This document shows, in pieces, positions 38,516 to 46,453 of a stretch of 64,000 nucleotides of DNA (its first letter is position 1; each line of letters begins with the position of its first letter). The translations under genes and the position numbers were made by a program. Source of the DNA: Rhodospirillales bacterium (GTDB taxonomy: Bacteria; Pseudomonadota; Alphaproteobacteria; ATCC43930; CGMCC-115725); assembly GCA_028288725.1 (NCBI GenBank), contig JAQGIC010000062.1:124001-188000 (forward strand), in the 5' to 3' direction. The notes beneath the pieces were generated by a model, which was not told the DNA's origin, did not search any database, and worked only from the letters and a program-made list of their open reading frames with translations.

Positions 38516-38530
38516 CTTAGATAAACTAAG
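38516..38530. promoter_or_regulatory. Candidate LysR-type operator (T-N11-A palindrome)
   Basis: CTTAG-ATAAA-CTAAG is a perfect 5-bp inverted repeat with 5-nt spacing and contains the T-N11-A pattern that LysR-type regulators recognise. It lies in the 113-bp divergent region, next to the regulator's start and about 85 nt from the DUF1127 start, so it could control both. Confidence 0.7.
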
Positions 38531-38615
38531 CCATTCTACCAGAAACACTGGTTTGTCGCCCGGGCAATGCGGACCGATATTCCCGTTCAGACGATCCGAC
38601 CCAGAGGAGAAGATC

Positions 38616-38849
38616 ATGACGAGAATGACGATGACGGCCGGCAATGCGCGGCTGACCCGGAAGACGCCCCGGCCTCGCCTTTCGCTGTCGACCCTGGCCG
38701 TCCGCCTGTTCGATGCCATCGGCAGCTGGAGCGACCGGGCCGAACAGCGCCGGGCACTCGCGGCGCTGAGCGACCAGGTGCTGCATGACATCGGCGTCAG
38801 TCGTCTCGACGCTGAGGGCGAGAGCGAAAAGCCGTTCTGGCGTCGGTGA
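38616..38849 (+). CDS. DUF1127 small protein
   Basis: A 77-residue basic protein. The C-terminal part (RRALAALSDQVLHDIGVSR) is the DUF1127 (YjiS-like) motif. In other alphaproteobacteria DUF1127 proteins affect RNA maturation and phosphate or carbon metabolism through small Arg-rich surfaces, but this family member is uncharacterised. ATG 38616 follows AGAGGAGAAG, so the upstream in-frame ATG 38553 was not used. Control by the divergent LysR protein is inferred. Confidence 0.88.
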   Translation: MTRMTMTAGNARLTRKTPRPRLSLSTLAVRLFDAIGSWSDRAEQRRALAALSDQVLHDIGVSRLDAEGESEKPFWRR

Positions 38850-38944
38850 TAAGGCTGTCGGTGATAAGGCTTGCCGGGTACCGGCTGCCTGGAGTGAGAT
38901 AAGACCGCTGCTGCGACGCTAAAAGCGCCGGGAGACCAGGGTCG

Positions 38945-39706
38945 ATGTTTCATAGGCGGTTGTGTGCGTTATTGTCGATCCTGCTGGCCCTGGCATCAGG
39001 CCCCGCTCGGGCGGCCACTCCCATACGTCTGGTCACCGGCCCGGATTATGCGCCGTTCGCCGACCCGGCCCTGCCGTCGGGCGGTCTGACCGCCGCGATC
39101 GTTCTGGCCGCTTTCGCCGCCGCCGACTTGCCGGTCGAGCCGTTGCAGTTCGAACCCTGGAAACGCGGCTATGGCGATCTGCTGGCCGGAAGCTTCGATG
39201 CCACGTTTCCCTATATCCGCGCGCCTCAGCGCGAGCTCGAGATGCTGTATTCCGACGCGATCTACGACATCGTGTCGATTGCCCTGTTCCGCGCCGGGAC
39301 CGGCCATGACTATCTCGGTCCCGAAAGCCTGAACGGTCTCAGCCTCTGTCTGCCGATCGGCTTTGCCTCGGCGCCGCCGGTCGCGGCTCTGATCAAGGCC
39401 GAGCTCGTCCATCTCGAACAGCCGGCGAGCGCCGATCTCTGTCTGAAGGAATTGGCTGCGGGCCGGGTGGACGTGTTCGTGAGCGCGGCCGATCTGATCG
39501 ATTTACGGGCCGCCGTCCTGTTCGGGCCGTCGCCGCCGTTCCTGCGCGGGAAAATGCCGGTCTATCGCCAGTCGCTCCATCTGATCGCCGCCCGGGAGAG
39601 ACCGGGTGCCGCCGAGCTGATCCGGCGCTTCAACGACGGATTGTCGGCACTGCGCGCCAATGGCCGCTATGATGAGATCGTGAAACGCCAGTTGGGCGCC
39701 AGCTAG
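38945..39706 (+). CDS. Periplasmic solute-binding protein, family 3 type
   Basis: A 253-residue exported protein: signal peptide MFHRRLCALLSILLALASGP ending RAA, then an amino-acid-binding-like bilobed domain (LVTGPDYAPFADPALPSGGL at the start, WKRGYGDLLAGSFDATFPY in lobe 1). No permease or ATPase gene is next to it, so it may act with a remote transporter or as a stand-alone sensor partner. The ligand is unknown. The patatin gene follows 23 nt downstream on the same strand. Confidence 0.85.
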   Translation: MFHRRLCALLSILLALASGPARAATPIRLVTGPDYAPFADPALPSGGLTAAIVLAAFAAADLPVEPLQFEPWKRGYGDLLAGSFDATFPYIRAPQRELEMLYSDAIYDIVSIALFRAGTGHDYLGPESLNGLSLCLPIGFASAPPVAALIKAELVHLEQPASADLCLKELAAGRVDVFVSAADLIDLRAAVLFGPSPPFLRGKMPVYRQSLHLIAARERPGAAELIRRFNDGLSALRANGRYDEIVKRQLGAS

Positions 39707-39729
39707 CTTCGCCAGGAGAGGGCCCGCCG

Positions 39730-40809
39730 ATGTCGCCCCACGATCGCAGCCTGCCCGGCCGGATGCCGTTGCCGCACCGACAGAAGCCGAGCCGACCGGG
39801 GGTCAAGCATATCAGCCTGGCTTTGCAGGGCGGCGGGTCCCATGGCGCCTTCACCTGGGGCGTCATGCACCGGCTGATCTGCGAGCCGCGGCTCTATATC
39901 GACGGCATCAGCGGCACCAGCGCCGGGGCGATGAACCTCGCGGTGTTCGCCGACGGTTTCATCAAGGGCAGCCGCCAGGGGGCGATCGACGCGATGGCCG
40001 CCTTCTGGGGTCGGATCGCCGACCTGAACGCCCTGCCGCGCAGCTTCCTGCGCGGGATTCCGGGTCTGTCGGATCCCTGGAAGGTCGATGCCGATCCGAC
40101 CTTCATGATGATGGATTTCATCGCGCGCATCTGGGCACCGACCCAGCTCAATCCGTTGGACCTCAACCCGTTGAGCGATCTGCTCGAGGATCTGATCGAT
40201 TTCGAGGCGCTCAGGGCGCATCCGGACATCAAGCTGTTCGTCACCGCGTCCAACGTCCGCACCTGCAAGGCGCGGCTGTTCCGCACGCCGGAACTCAGCG
40301 CCCAGGCCCTGCTCGCATCGGCCTGCCTGCCGCTGATGTTCAAGGCGGTCGAGATCGACGGCGAATCCTATTGGGACGGCGGCTATCTGGGCAATCCGGC
40401 GATCTATCCGCTGATCAACGAATGCGCGTCGAGCGACGTGGTGATCGTCCAGATCAACCCGATGAACCGGCCCGAAGTGCCGGTGACGGCACGCGATATC
40501 CTCAACCGCATCAATGAGATGAGCTTCAATTCCAGCCTGGTCAGCGAGATGTTCGGCATCGCTACCGTGTCGAGCTTGATCGAGAGCGGCTCGCTCGAAG
40601 ACGAGCGCTATGCCGCGGTCCGCTTCCACCAGATCGGTGCCGAGGCGGAGCTGGCGAAATACGGCGCGCTCAGCAAAATGAATACCGAGCGGCCGTTCCT
40701 GGAACATCTGCATGAGCTGGGCTTCGACACGGCCGACAAATGGATCGAGGAAAACTTCGACCGCATCGGCTGGGAAAGCACGCTCGACGTGCGGGACAGC
40801 TACGTCTGA
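39730..40809 (+). CDS. Patatin-like phospholipase
   Basis: A 359-residue cytoplasmic acyl hydrolase. The oxyanion glycine motif GGGSHG is at residues 34-39, the nucleophile elbow GTSAG places Ser at S64, and the catalytic Asp is D216 in the D-G-G motif (YWDGGYLGN). This Ser-Asp dyad defines patatins; substrates are usually phospholipids or neutral lipids. No signal peptide or beta-barrel domain is seen, so it is not a type V secreted form. Housekeeping lipid turnover is the simplest guess. Confidence 0.93.
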   Translation: MSPHDRSLPGRMPLPHRQKPSRPGVKHISLALQGGGSHGAFTWGVMHRLICEPRLYIDGISGTSAGAMNLAVFADGFIKGSRQGAIDAMAAFWGRIADLNALPRSFLRGIPGLSDPWKVDADPTFMMMDFIARIWAPTQLNPLDLNPLSDLLEDLIDFEALRAHPDIKLFVTASNVRTCKARLFRTPELSAQALLASACLPLMFKAVEIDGESYWDGGYLGNPAIYPLINECASSDVVIVQINPMNRPEVPVTARDILNRINEMSFNSSLVSEMFGIATVSSLIESGSLEDERYAAVRFHQIGAEAELAKYGALSKMNTERPFLEHLHELGFDTADKWIEENFDRIGWESTLDVRDSYV

Positions 40810-40812
40810 TCC

Positions 40813-40917
40813 GGCTCCGACGAATCAGTCTCTAAATCTCTGAATCGCACTCTAAATCAAATATTTAGAGACTGATTCACCGATCAAGCCGAGCAGGCTT
40901 GATCGGATCAGGCTCTA
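40813..40917. repeat. Dispersed palindromic repeat, copy 2 (inverted relative to copy 1)
   Basis: CCGATCAAGCC (40880-40890), loop GAGCA, GGCTTGATCGG (40896-40906) matches hairpin A of the 23370-23473 copy with two compensating base changes. A further perfect 16-bp inverted repeat joins GAATCAGTCTCTAAAT (40822-40837) and ATTTAGAGACTGATTC (40863-40878). It fills the whole gap between the convergent patatin and OmpA-like genes and touches the latter's stop codon. Confidence 0.85.
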
Positions 40918-41919
40918 ATGCTGGGTCAGCCTGAGCTCGATCCGGCGGTTCTTGCGATAGGCGTCTTCGCTGGCGCCCTTTTCCAGCGGCTGCCACTCGC
41001 CGAAGCCGGCGGCGGCCAGATGGCCTGCGGGAATGCCCTGATCGATCAGGAACTTCACGACCGAGACGGCGCGCGCGGTCGACAACTCCCAGTTCGAACG
41101 GAACTGCGCGGTCGCGATCGGCCGCGGATCGGTATGGCCGTCGACTTCCAGGATCCAGTTGAGGTTCGATGGGATGCCGGCCGCGATCTGCTTCAGTGCG
41201 CTCACGACCGGTTCCAGCTTCTGGCGCGCGCCCGGCTCCAGATCGGCCATGCCCGGGTCGAACAGCACTTCCGACTGGAACACGAACCGATCGCCGACCA
41301 CGCGGATATCCGGCCGGTCGCCCAGGATCTGCCCCAGGCGGCCGAAGAATTCCGAGCGGTACTTGGCCAGCTCCTCGACCTTGGCGGCGAGCGCCAGGTT
41401 CAGCCTGTTGCCCAGGTCGCTGATCTGAACCTGTTGTTCCTTGTTCTGGGTCTGGGCGAGATCGAGCGCCTTGGCCAATTCCTGCAATTGCTCGCGCAAC
41501 GCCAGCACATTGGAATTCAAGGTCGCGATCGTCGCGTCGCCGGCCGCCAGCTTGTCGCGCGCCTGGGCCAGATCCTGGGCCTGGTTCTGGGCATCGGCGG
41601 CGGCCTGGGCCAGTTTCGCCGCCAGCGCGTCCTTGTCGCGCGACGCCTGCTGCGCCTGGGCGCCCAGCGTCGCCACGTTCAGGCGCAGATCGTCGCTCGC
41701 CCGCTTCTCCAGCGACAGCATGTCGGTCAGCTCGTTCATCTGCTGGGTCAGCTTCTTGATCTCCAGATCCCGGTCGCTGACCGCCCCGGACAGGTAGAAT
41801 TGGCCGACGGTGAAGACCAGCAGGATGAAGATGATGACCATCAACAACTGGGCCAGCGCGTCGACGAAGCCCGGCCAGATGTTGATCGAGGACGGACGCG
41901 TCCGCCGTGACAAAGCCAT
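40915..41919 (-). CDS. MotB/OmpA-like peptidoglycan-binding stator protein with long coiled coil
   Basis: A 334-residue protein with a short cytoplasmic start, one membrane helix (about 17-42) bearing D20 (WPGFVDALAQLLMV) where MotB, TolR and ExbD keep their proton-accepting Asp, a long coiled coil (about 47-190) and a C-terminal OmpA-like domain (LEVDGHTDPRP, NWELSTARAVSVVKFL, KNRRIELRL) for peptidoglycan binding. The coiled coil between helix and OmpA domain is far longer than in flagellar MotB. It begins 3 nt after the MotA-like gene. No flagellar genes are nearby, so a motility role is doubtful. Confidence 0.88.
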   Translation of the reverse strand: MALSRRTRPSSINIWPGFVDALAQLLMVIIFILLVFTVGQFYLSGAVSDRDLEIKKLTQQMNELTDMLSLEKRASDDLRLNVATLGAQAQQASRDKDALAAKLAQAAADAQNQAQDLAQARDKLAAGDATIATLNSNVLALREQLQELAKALDLAQTQNKEQQVQISDLGNRLNLALAAKVEELAKYRSEFFGRLGQILGDRPDIRVVGDRFVFQSEVLFDPGMADLEPGARQKLEPVVSALKQIAAGIPSNLNWILEVDGHTDPRPIATAQFRSNWELSTARAVSVVKFLIDQGIPAGHLAAAGFGEWQPLEKGASEDAYRKNRRIELRLTQH

Positions 41920-41922
41920 TTC

Positions 41923-43071
41923 TTAACGCTCGCTCTCTTCGGCGAGCGCCGCGATGGTGCGGGCCAGCAGGCGGATCTCGGTGCGGATCTCCGATACCGT
42001 CGCCTCGCGCCCCTGGGACAGCTCGGCCGACAGCTTGGCGACATGCTGGTCCATATTGCGCAGATAGCCGCGGGTGACGTCGTCCAGGCCGCCCGTCTGC
42101 CCACGCGGCCCCTCGGCCAGCTTGGCCAGGATCGGCTTCATTTCCGATTGGGTCTCGGCAAAGCGCAGCAGCACGCCCTGCTCGGTCCGCATCTGCTCGG
42201 TCATCAGCGACAGCCGGTCGCCCAGCGCCTGCAACCCCATGTTGGTCTGGACCCGGCTCTCCTCGCCGCGCGCCATGATGCGCTGCAGATTGTCGAGGCT
42301 GTCGGCCGTCTGTTCCAACAGCGCCTGGATGAAGGCCGGCACCGACTGCTCGCCGCTCTCGGCCGATCCGCCGACGCCGCCGATCCGGGTCAGGCCCGAC
42401 AGCCATTCCTCCAGGTCGTTGAAGAAGCGATTGTGCGCGTGGCCGGCCTGCAGATCGAGGAAGCCCAGGACCAGCGAGCCCGACAGGCCGAACAGCGACG
42501 AGCTGAAGGCGGTCGCCATTCCGTTCAACGGCGCCTGCAGGCTGCCCTTCAGATCGGCCATCGCCTTGCCGACGTCGCCGCCGGTCACGCTCAGGCTGCC
42601 CAGCACGCCGCCCACCGAATGGACCGTCTGCAACAGGCCGTAGAACGTGCCGAGCAGACCCATGAACACCAGCGTGCCGATCAGATAGCGCGAGGTCTCG
42701 CGCTGCTCGTCGAGCCGTGCCGCGATGCCGTCCAGCAGCGTGCGCATCGAGACGGGCGACAGCGACAGGCGCTTGCCCGACCGCTCGCCCAGCATGTTCG
42801 CCATCGGCGACATCAGCCGCGGCAGATCGCCCGACAGCACTGCCCGGTCGTTCTTGCGGAAATTCTCGATCCAGGCGACCTCGGGGTTCAGCATCCACAC
42901 CTGGCGGAAGATGTAGAAGACGCCGATCAGCAGGATGGCCGCGATGATGCTGTTCAGCGGCAGGTTCGCCTCGAAGGCGGGGGCCAGTGCCGGTGAGAGT
43001 GCCACCACGATCGCGGCCACGATCACCACGAACAGGGCCATGCGCATGAGATAACGTTGCGGGCGTGACAC
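41923..43071 (-). CDS. MotA/TolQ/ExbB-like stator channel protein
   Basis: A membrane protein of about 382 residues with four predicted helices: two near the N-terminus (MALFVVIVAAIVVALSPAL; NSIIAAILLIGVFYIF) and two in a MotA/TolQ-like core (YLIGTLVFMGLLGTFYGLLQ; AFSSSLFGLSGSLVLGFLDL). A long cytoplasmic helical tail follows (about 245-382, ending in a Glu/Arg-rich helix). The GTG at 43071 (VSRPQRYLMRMALF) is preferred from memory of relatives; in-frame GTG 43113 and TTG 43176 are alternatives and none has a strong ribosome-binding site. It pairs with the OmpA-like gene 3 nt downstream. Confidence 0.82.
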   Translation of the reverse strand: MSRPQRYLMRMALFVVIVAAIVVALSPALAPAFEANLPLNSIIAAILLIGVFYIFRQVWMLNPEVAWIENFRKNDRAVLSGDLPRLMSPMANMLGERSGKRLSLSPVSMRTLLDGIAARLDEQRETSRYLIGTLVFMGLLGTFYGLLQTVHSVGGVLGSLSVTGGDVGKAMADLKGSLQAPLNGMATAFSSSLFGLSGSLVLGFLDLQAGHAHNRFFNDLEEWLSGLTRIGGVGGSAESGEQSVPAFIQALLEQTADSLDNLQRIMARGEESRVQTNMGLQALGDRLSLMTEQMRTEQGVLLRFAETQSEMKPILAKLAEGPRGQTGGLDDVTRGYLRNMDQHVAKLSAELSQGREATVSEIRTEIRLLARTIAALAEESER

Positions 43072-43232
43072 GGGCGGCTGATCCGTTCGTTGGGGTGGGA
43101 TGGGCCTCGACACGAAGACCAACGCCTCGCGCGACGATTCGTCGGCGAGGGTACAGACAGAGTTGTGGCAGAACAATGACGAGCTTTGGTTTTGGCCTCA
43201 GGCGCCGGGCGGCGGCCCGCGCGGCCTAGGCT

Positions 43233-43258
43233 CGCCGGCGCGACAAATCGCGCCGGCG
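43233..43258 (-). terminator. GC-rich hairpin after the inositol monophosphatase gene
   Basis: CGCCGGCGCGA (43233-43243) and TCGCGCCGGCG (43248-43258) pair perfectly around CAAA. On the minus strand it follows the phosphatase stop by 8 nt. There is no strong U-run, so it is a probable but not certain terminator. The rest of the 195-bp gap 43072-43266 should hold the promoter of the stator pair. Confidence 0.55.
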
Positions 43259-43266
43259 CCTGATTT

Positions 43267-44064
43267 CTATTTGAGCGCCTGGCGCATCAGCCGGCCGAGC
43301 GGCAGATGCAGATGGTCGTTGGCGGCGAGCACGTTGCCGGTCGCCAGCATGTCGTGGCCGCTGCCGTCGGGCTCGCTGCAATAGCCGCCGGCTTCCTTGA
43401 CCAGCAGCAGGCCGGCCGCGATGTCCCACGGCTTCAGGCCGAATTCCCAAAAACCGTCGAACCGGCCGGCGGCGACATAGGCCAGATCGAGTGCCGCCGC
43501 ACCGAAGCGGCGCACGCCGGCGGTCTCGGCCATGACGGCGTTCAAGGTCCGCATATAGCCGGGATGCGCTTCCTTGCCGCGGAACGGCATGCCGGTCGCG
43601 ATGACCGCATGGCCCATGTCCCGGCGGCCGGAGACGCGGATGCGGCGATCGCTGACGAACGCGCCCGAGCCCTTCTCGGCCCAGAATTCCTCGTCGCGCA
43701 GCGGCTCGTAGATCACGCCGGCAACGATCTCACCATCGCGCTCGAGCGCCACGGAGATGCAGAAATGCGGAATGCCGTGCAGGAAATTGAGCGTGCCGTC
43801 CAGCGGATCGACGATCCAGCGATGATGGCCGTCGCCGATCGTCTCGGCACTCTCTTCCATCAGGAAGCCATAGCCGGGGCGGGCCTTTTCCAGCTCCAGC
43901 CGCAAAATCTTCTCGGCCTTGAGATCGGCGGTCGAGACGAAATCCGACGGGCCCTTCTGCGAGACCTGAAGATTTTCGACCTCGCCGAAGTCGCGGATCA
44001 GCCCGCGGCCGGCCTTGCGGGCGGCGGCGGCCATGACGTTGATGACGGCGGAACGGACCGCCAT
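43267..44064 (-). CDS. suhB: Inositol monophosphatase family protein (SuhB-like)
   Basis: A 265-residue magnesium-dependent phosphatase. Metal-site motifs are intact: EES in FLMEESAET, IVDPLDGTLNFLHG, and the C-terminal KPWDIAAGLLLVKEAGG. Family activities include myo-inositol-1-phosphate hydrolysis and, for E. coli SuhB, a role in rRNA transcription complexes. It lies 4 nt after efp on the same strand, a linkage often seen in alphaproteobacteria. Confidence 0.94.
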   Translation of the reverse strand: MAVRSAVINVMAAAARKAGRGLIRDFGEVENLQVSQKGPSDFVSTADLKAEKILRLELEKARPGYGFLMEESAETIGDGHHRWIVDPLDGTLNFLHGIPHFCISVALERDGEIVAGVIYEPLRDEEFWAEKGSGAFVSDRRIRVSGRRDMGHAVIATGMPFRGKEAHPGYMRTLNAVMAETAGVRRFGAAALDLAYVAAGRFDGFWEFGLKPWDIAAGLLLVKEAGGYCSEPDGSGHDMLATGNVLAANDHLHLPLGRLMRQALK

Positions 44065-44068
44065 GCGA

Positions 44069-44635
44069 CTAGTCCTTCGCCCGCTCGAGATAGGTTCCGT
44101 CCGCCGTGTTCACGACGATCCGGGTGCCCTGCTCGATATGCGGCGGAATCAGGACGCGGCGGCCGTTCTCGAGCTTGCCGGGCTTGTAGGACGACGAGGC
44201 GGTCTGGCCCTTGACGACCGGATCGGCCTCGACCAGCTCCATGATCACGGTCTGCGGCAGGTCGCACGAGAGCGGCGTTCCCTCGAACAGCTTGACGGTG
44301 ACCACCATGCCATCCTTCAGGAAGTCGGCCGGATCGCCGATCAGCTCCTTGGGGATCTGGTGCTGCTCGTAGGTCTCCTGGTCCATGAATGTGGCGTTCT
44401 CGCCTTCCATGAACAGGAACTGCATCTCGGTTTCGTCGAGATGCGCGCGCTCGACCGTCTCGGACGTGCGGAACCGCTCGATGGTCTTCGTGCCGGTCCG
44501 GATGTCTCTCATTTCGACCGCCGCGAAGGCGCCGCCCTTGCCGGGCTGAACCGTGTCACGCTTCAGCACGACGAACAGCTTGCCCTCGAGTTGGAGGACG
44601 ACGCCGGGCTTGATTTCGTTGGCACCGATCTTCAT
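44069..44635 (-). CDS. efp: Translation elongation factor P
   Basis: Relieves ribosome stalling at consecutive prolines. The 188-residue protein has the three beta domains of EF-P, and the modified lysine is K33 in QPGKGGAF, the context used by the EpmA/EpmB lysylation route. The divergent neighbour at 44786 encodes EpmA, which supports that modification. ATG 44635 (MKIGANEIKPG) is the family start. A clear client in this window is TolA, which has a nine-proline run. Confidence 0.97.
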   Translation of the reverse strand: MKIGANEIKPGVVLQLEGKLFVVLKRDTVQPGKGGAFAAVEMRDIRTGTKTIERFRTSETVERAHLDETEMQFLFMEGENATFMDQETYEQHQIPKELIGDPADFLKDGMVVTVKLFEGTPLSCDLPQTVIMELVEADPVVKGQTASSSYKPGKLENGRRVLIPPHIEQGTRIVVNTADGTYLERAKD

Positions 44636-44785
44636 GGCTGCTCGATAGTCCGCTAAACGTGAAGAGATGGGGAAAAGAATGGCGCGTGTCCTAGCAGCAA
44701 CCGGGCGGCAAAGGAAGCCAGAACCGCCGGTTCGGCGTTGCGGCCCGGGCAGGGGAGCCACCCAGCCGGCGCGGGGAGGCACGCG

Positions 44786-45823
44786 ATGAGCCTGCCCTGG
44801 TGGCACCCGGACAGCTTCGCCAAGCGCTTGCCCTATCTGGAGAAACGCGCCCGGATCGTCGATGGGCTGAGGGCCTGGTTCGCGGCGGAGGGCTTCCTGG
44901 AGGTCGATACCCCGGCCCTGCAGGTCAGTCCGGGGCTGGAGCCGCATCTGATCGCGTTTGCGACCGAGCTGGTCCGGCCCGAGGGCGAGCGGCTGCAACG
45001 CTATCTGCATACCTCGCCCGAGTTCACCATGAAAAAGCTGCTGGTCGCGGGCCTGCCCAAGATCTTCCAGCTGGGTCATGTGTTCCGCAACGGCGAGCGG
45101 GCCGGGCGCCACAGCCCCGAATTCACCATGCTGGAATGGTACCGGGCGCACGACGGCTATCGCACGCTGATGGCCGATTGCGAGGCCCTGGTGCGCCGCG
45201 CGGCCGAGATCGCCGGCACCGCCGTGCTGAAATGGCAGGGGCATGAGGCCGATCCGTTTCAGCCGTTCGAGCTGCTGACCGTGCCGGACGCGTTCCGGCG
45301 CCATTGCGGCATCGACCTGCTGGCGACCGCCCCCGATCCGCTGGCGCCGGATCTGGCCCTGCTGGCCGCCGCGGCGGCGCCGCTCGGCATCCGACCGCAT
45401 GAAGGCGACAGCTGGGAGGACCTGTTCTTCCGCATCATGCTCGATCGGATCGAGCCGCATCTGGGCATGGGTCGGCCGACCTTCCTCGCCGACTATCCGG
45501 TTTCGATGGCGGCGCTGGCCCGGCCGAAGCCGGAGGACCCGCGCCTGGCCGAGCGGTTCGAGCTCTATGCCTGCGGCGTCGAACTGGCGAACGCGTTCGG
45601 CGAGCTGACCGACCCGGTGACCCAGCGCCGGCGCTTCGAAGCCGACATGGATCTGAAGCAGCGGCTCTATGGCGAACGCTACCCGATCGACGAGGATTTC
45701 CTGGCGGCGCTCGGCCATGGCATGCCGCCGTCGGCCGGCAGTGCCTTGGGCCTGGATCGGCTGATCATGCTCGCGGTCCATGCCGGCGAGATCGACGATG
45801 TGCTGTGGGCGCCGGTTCAATGA
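44786..45823 (+). CDS. epmA: EF-P lysine lysyltransferase (GenX/PoxA, lysyl-tRNA synthetase paralogue)
   Basis: A 345-residue class II aminoacyl-tRNA synthetase core lacking the N-terminal anticodon-binding domain, as expected of EpmA, which adds beta-lysine to EF-P. Motif 2 is FRNGERAGRHSPEFTMLEWY, and motif 3 is GSALGLDRLIMLAV. ATG 44786 follows GCGGGGAGGC. Starts of epmA and efp are 150 bp apart in divergent orientation. EpmB, the aminomutase that supplies beta-lysine, is not visible here. Confidence 0.94.
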   Translation: MSLPWWHPDSFAKRLPYLEKRARIVDGLRAWFAAEGFLEVDTPALQVSPGLEPHLIAFATELVRPEGERLQRYLHTSPEFTMKKLLVAGLPKIFQLGHVFRNGERAGRHSPEFTMLEWYRAHDGYRTLMADCEALVRRAAEIAGTAVLKWQGHEADPFQPFELLTVPDAFRRHCGIDLLATAPDPLAPDLALLAAAAAPLGIRPHEGDSWEDLFFRIMLDRIEPHLGMGRPTFLADYPVSMAALARPKPEDPRLAERFELYACGVELANAFGELTDPVTQRRRFEADMDLKQRLYGERYPIDEDFLAALGHGMPPSAGSALGLDRLIMLAVHAGEIDDVLWAPVQ

Positions 45824-45834
45824 TTCGAAGACAG

Positions 45835-45854
45835 ACCATCCGCACGATGGTTTT
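45835..45854 (+). terminator. Short intrinsic terminator after epmA
   Basis: ACCATC (45835-45840), loop CGCAC, GATGGT (45846-45851), running into TTTT at 45851-45854. The stem is short, so efficiency may be modest. It sits 12 nt beyond the epmA stop. Confidence 0.55.
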
Positions 45855-45955
45855 ATGCCTGCGGTCAAGGTGGCCCAGCCATCGGCTTACGGCAGCCCGG
45901 TCACAACCGCCGCCTGGTCTAGTCTCGATGCAAGACGCCTGAGAAGGGGATGGGA

Positions 45956-46429
45956 ATGCAGGGACTTTCGATGCGCGCGCTGCTGGGGCTGACGGTGGCC
46001 GGCCTGTTGATCGGGGCGGCGGCCGACGTGCCGGATGCCGCCAAGATCGTCGCCGACCGGCAGGCGACGATGCAGGGCTTCGCCAAGAAGGTCCGGCTGA
46101 TCAAGAGCTTCGCCGATGGCGAGGACAATGCGCCGGCCGCGCTCGAGGCGGCCCAGGCGATCCTGGAAACGGCCCAGCGCCTGCCGGCCCTGTTTCCGGC
46201 CGGCACCAGCCTCGCCGACCTGCCCGACATCAAGACCCACGCCAAGCCGGAGATCTGGACCGAGAACGAGCGGTTCCGCGCGACCGCGGCGCGGCTCGCC
46301 GGCCAGAGCGAGGCCCTGGTCGCCGCGATCGGACGGGGAGACCGGTCCGGCACCGCCACCGAGCTGGGCGCCGTCGGCCGGGTCGGCTGCGGCGCCTGCC
46401 ACGAGGCGTTCCGCGCGCCGCTGGATTAG
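45956..46429 (+). CDS. Cytochrome c' type periplasmic protein
   Basis: A 157-residue exported cytochrome. A signal peptide (LSMRALLGLTVAGLLIGAAA) precedes a four-helix-bundle sequence, and the heme-attachment motif CGACHEAFR lies near the C-terminus, the defining position for class II cytochromes c (c'). Family members bind NO or CO or carry electrons. ATG 45956 has AGAAGGGG six bases upstream; ATG 45950 is directly against that site and less likely. Confidence 0.9.
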   Translation: MQGLSMRALLGLTVAGLLIGAAADVPDAAKIVADRQATMQGFAKKVRLIKSFADGEDNAPAALEAAQAILETAQRLPALFPAGTSLADLPDIKTHAKPEIWTENERFRATAARLAGQSEALVAAIGRGDRSGTATELGAVGRVGCGACHEAFRAPLD

Positions 46430-46453
46430 GGGTGTCCGAGGGTCATCTCATCC

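Noticed and set aside
39730-40809. CBASS-type patatin effector
   Set aside because: The patatin has no adjacent cyclic-oligonucleotide synthase or sensor domain; the neighbours are a solute-binding protein and the stator pair, so an immune role has no support.
40854-40917. Insertion-sequence end or attachment site
   Set aside because: The palindromic element has no transposase, no target duplication and a related copy at 23370 without mobile genes; it fits a REP-type intergenic repeat better.
40915-43071. Zorya defence system
   Set aside because: The stator-like pair resembles ZorA/ZorB only in outline. No helicase, nuclease or ZorC/E-type effector gene is adjacent, and the neighbours are housekeeping genes.
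44738-45823. Second lysyl-tRNA synthetase
   Set aside because: The protein lacks the N-terminal anticodon-binding domain, is about 345 residues and is beside efp, so it is EpmA.
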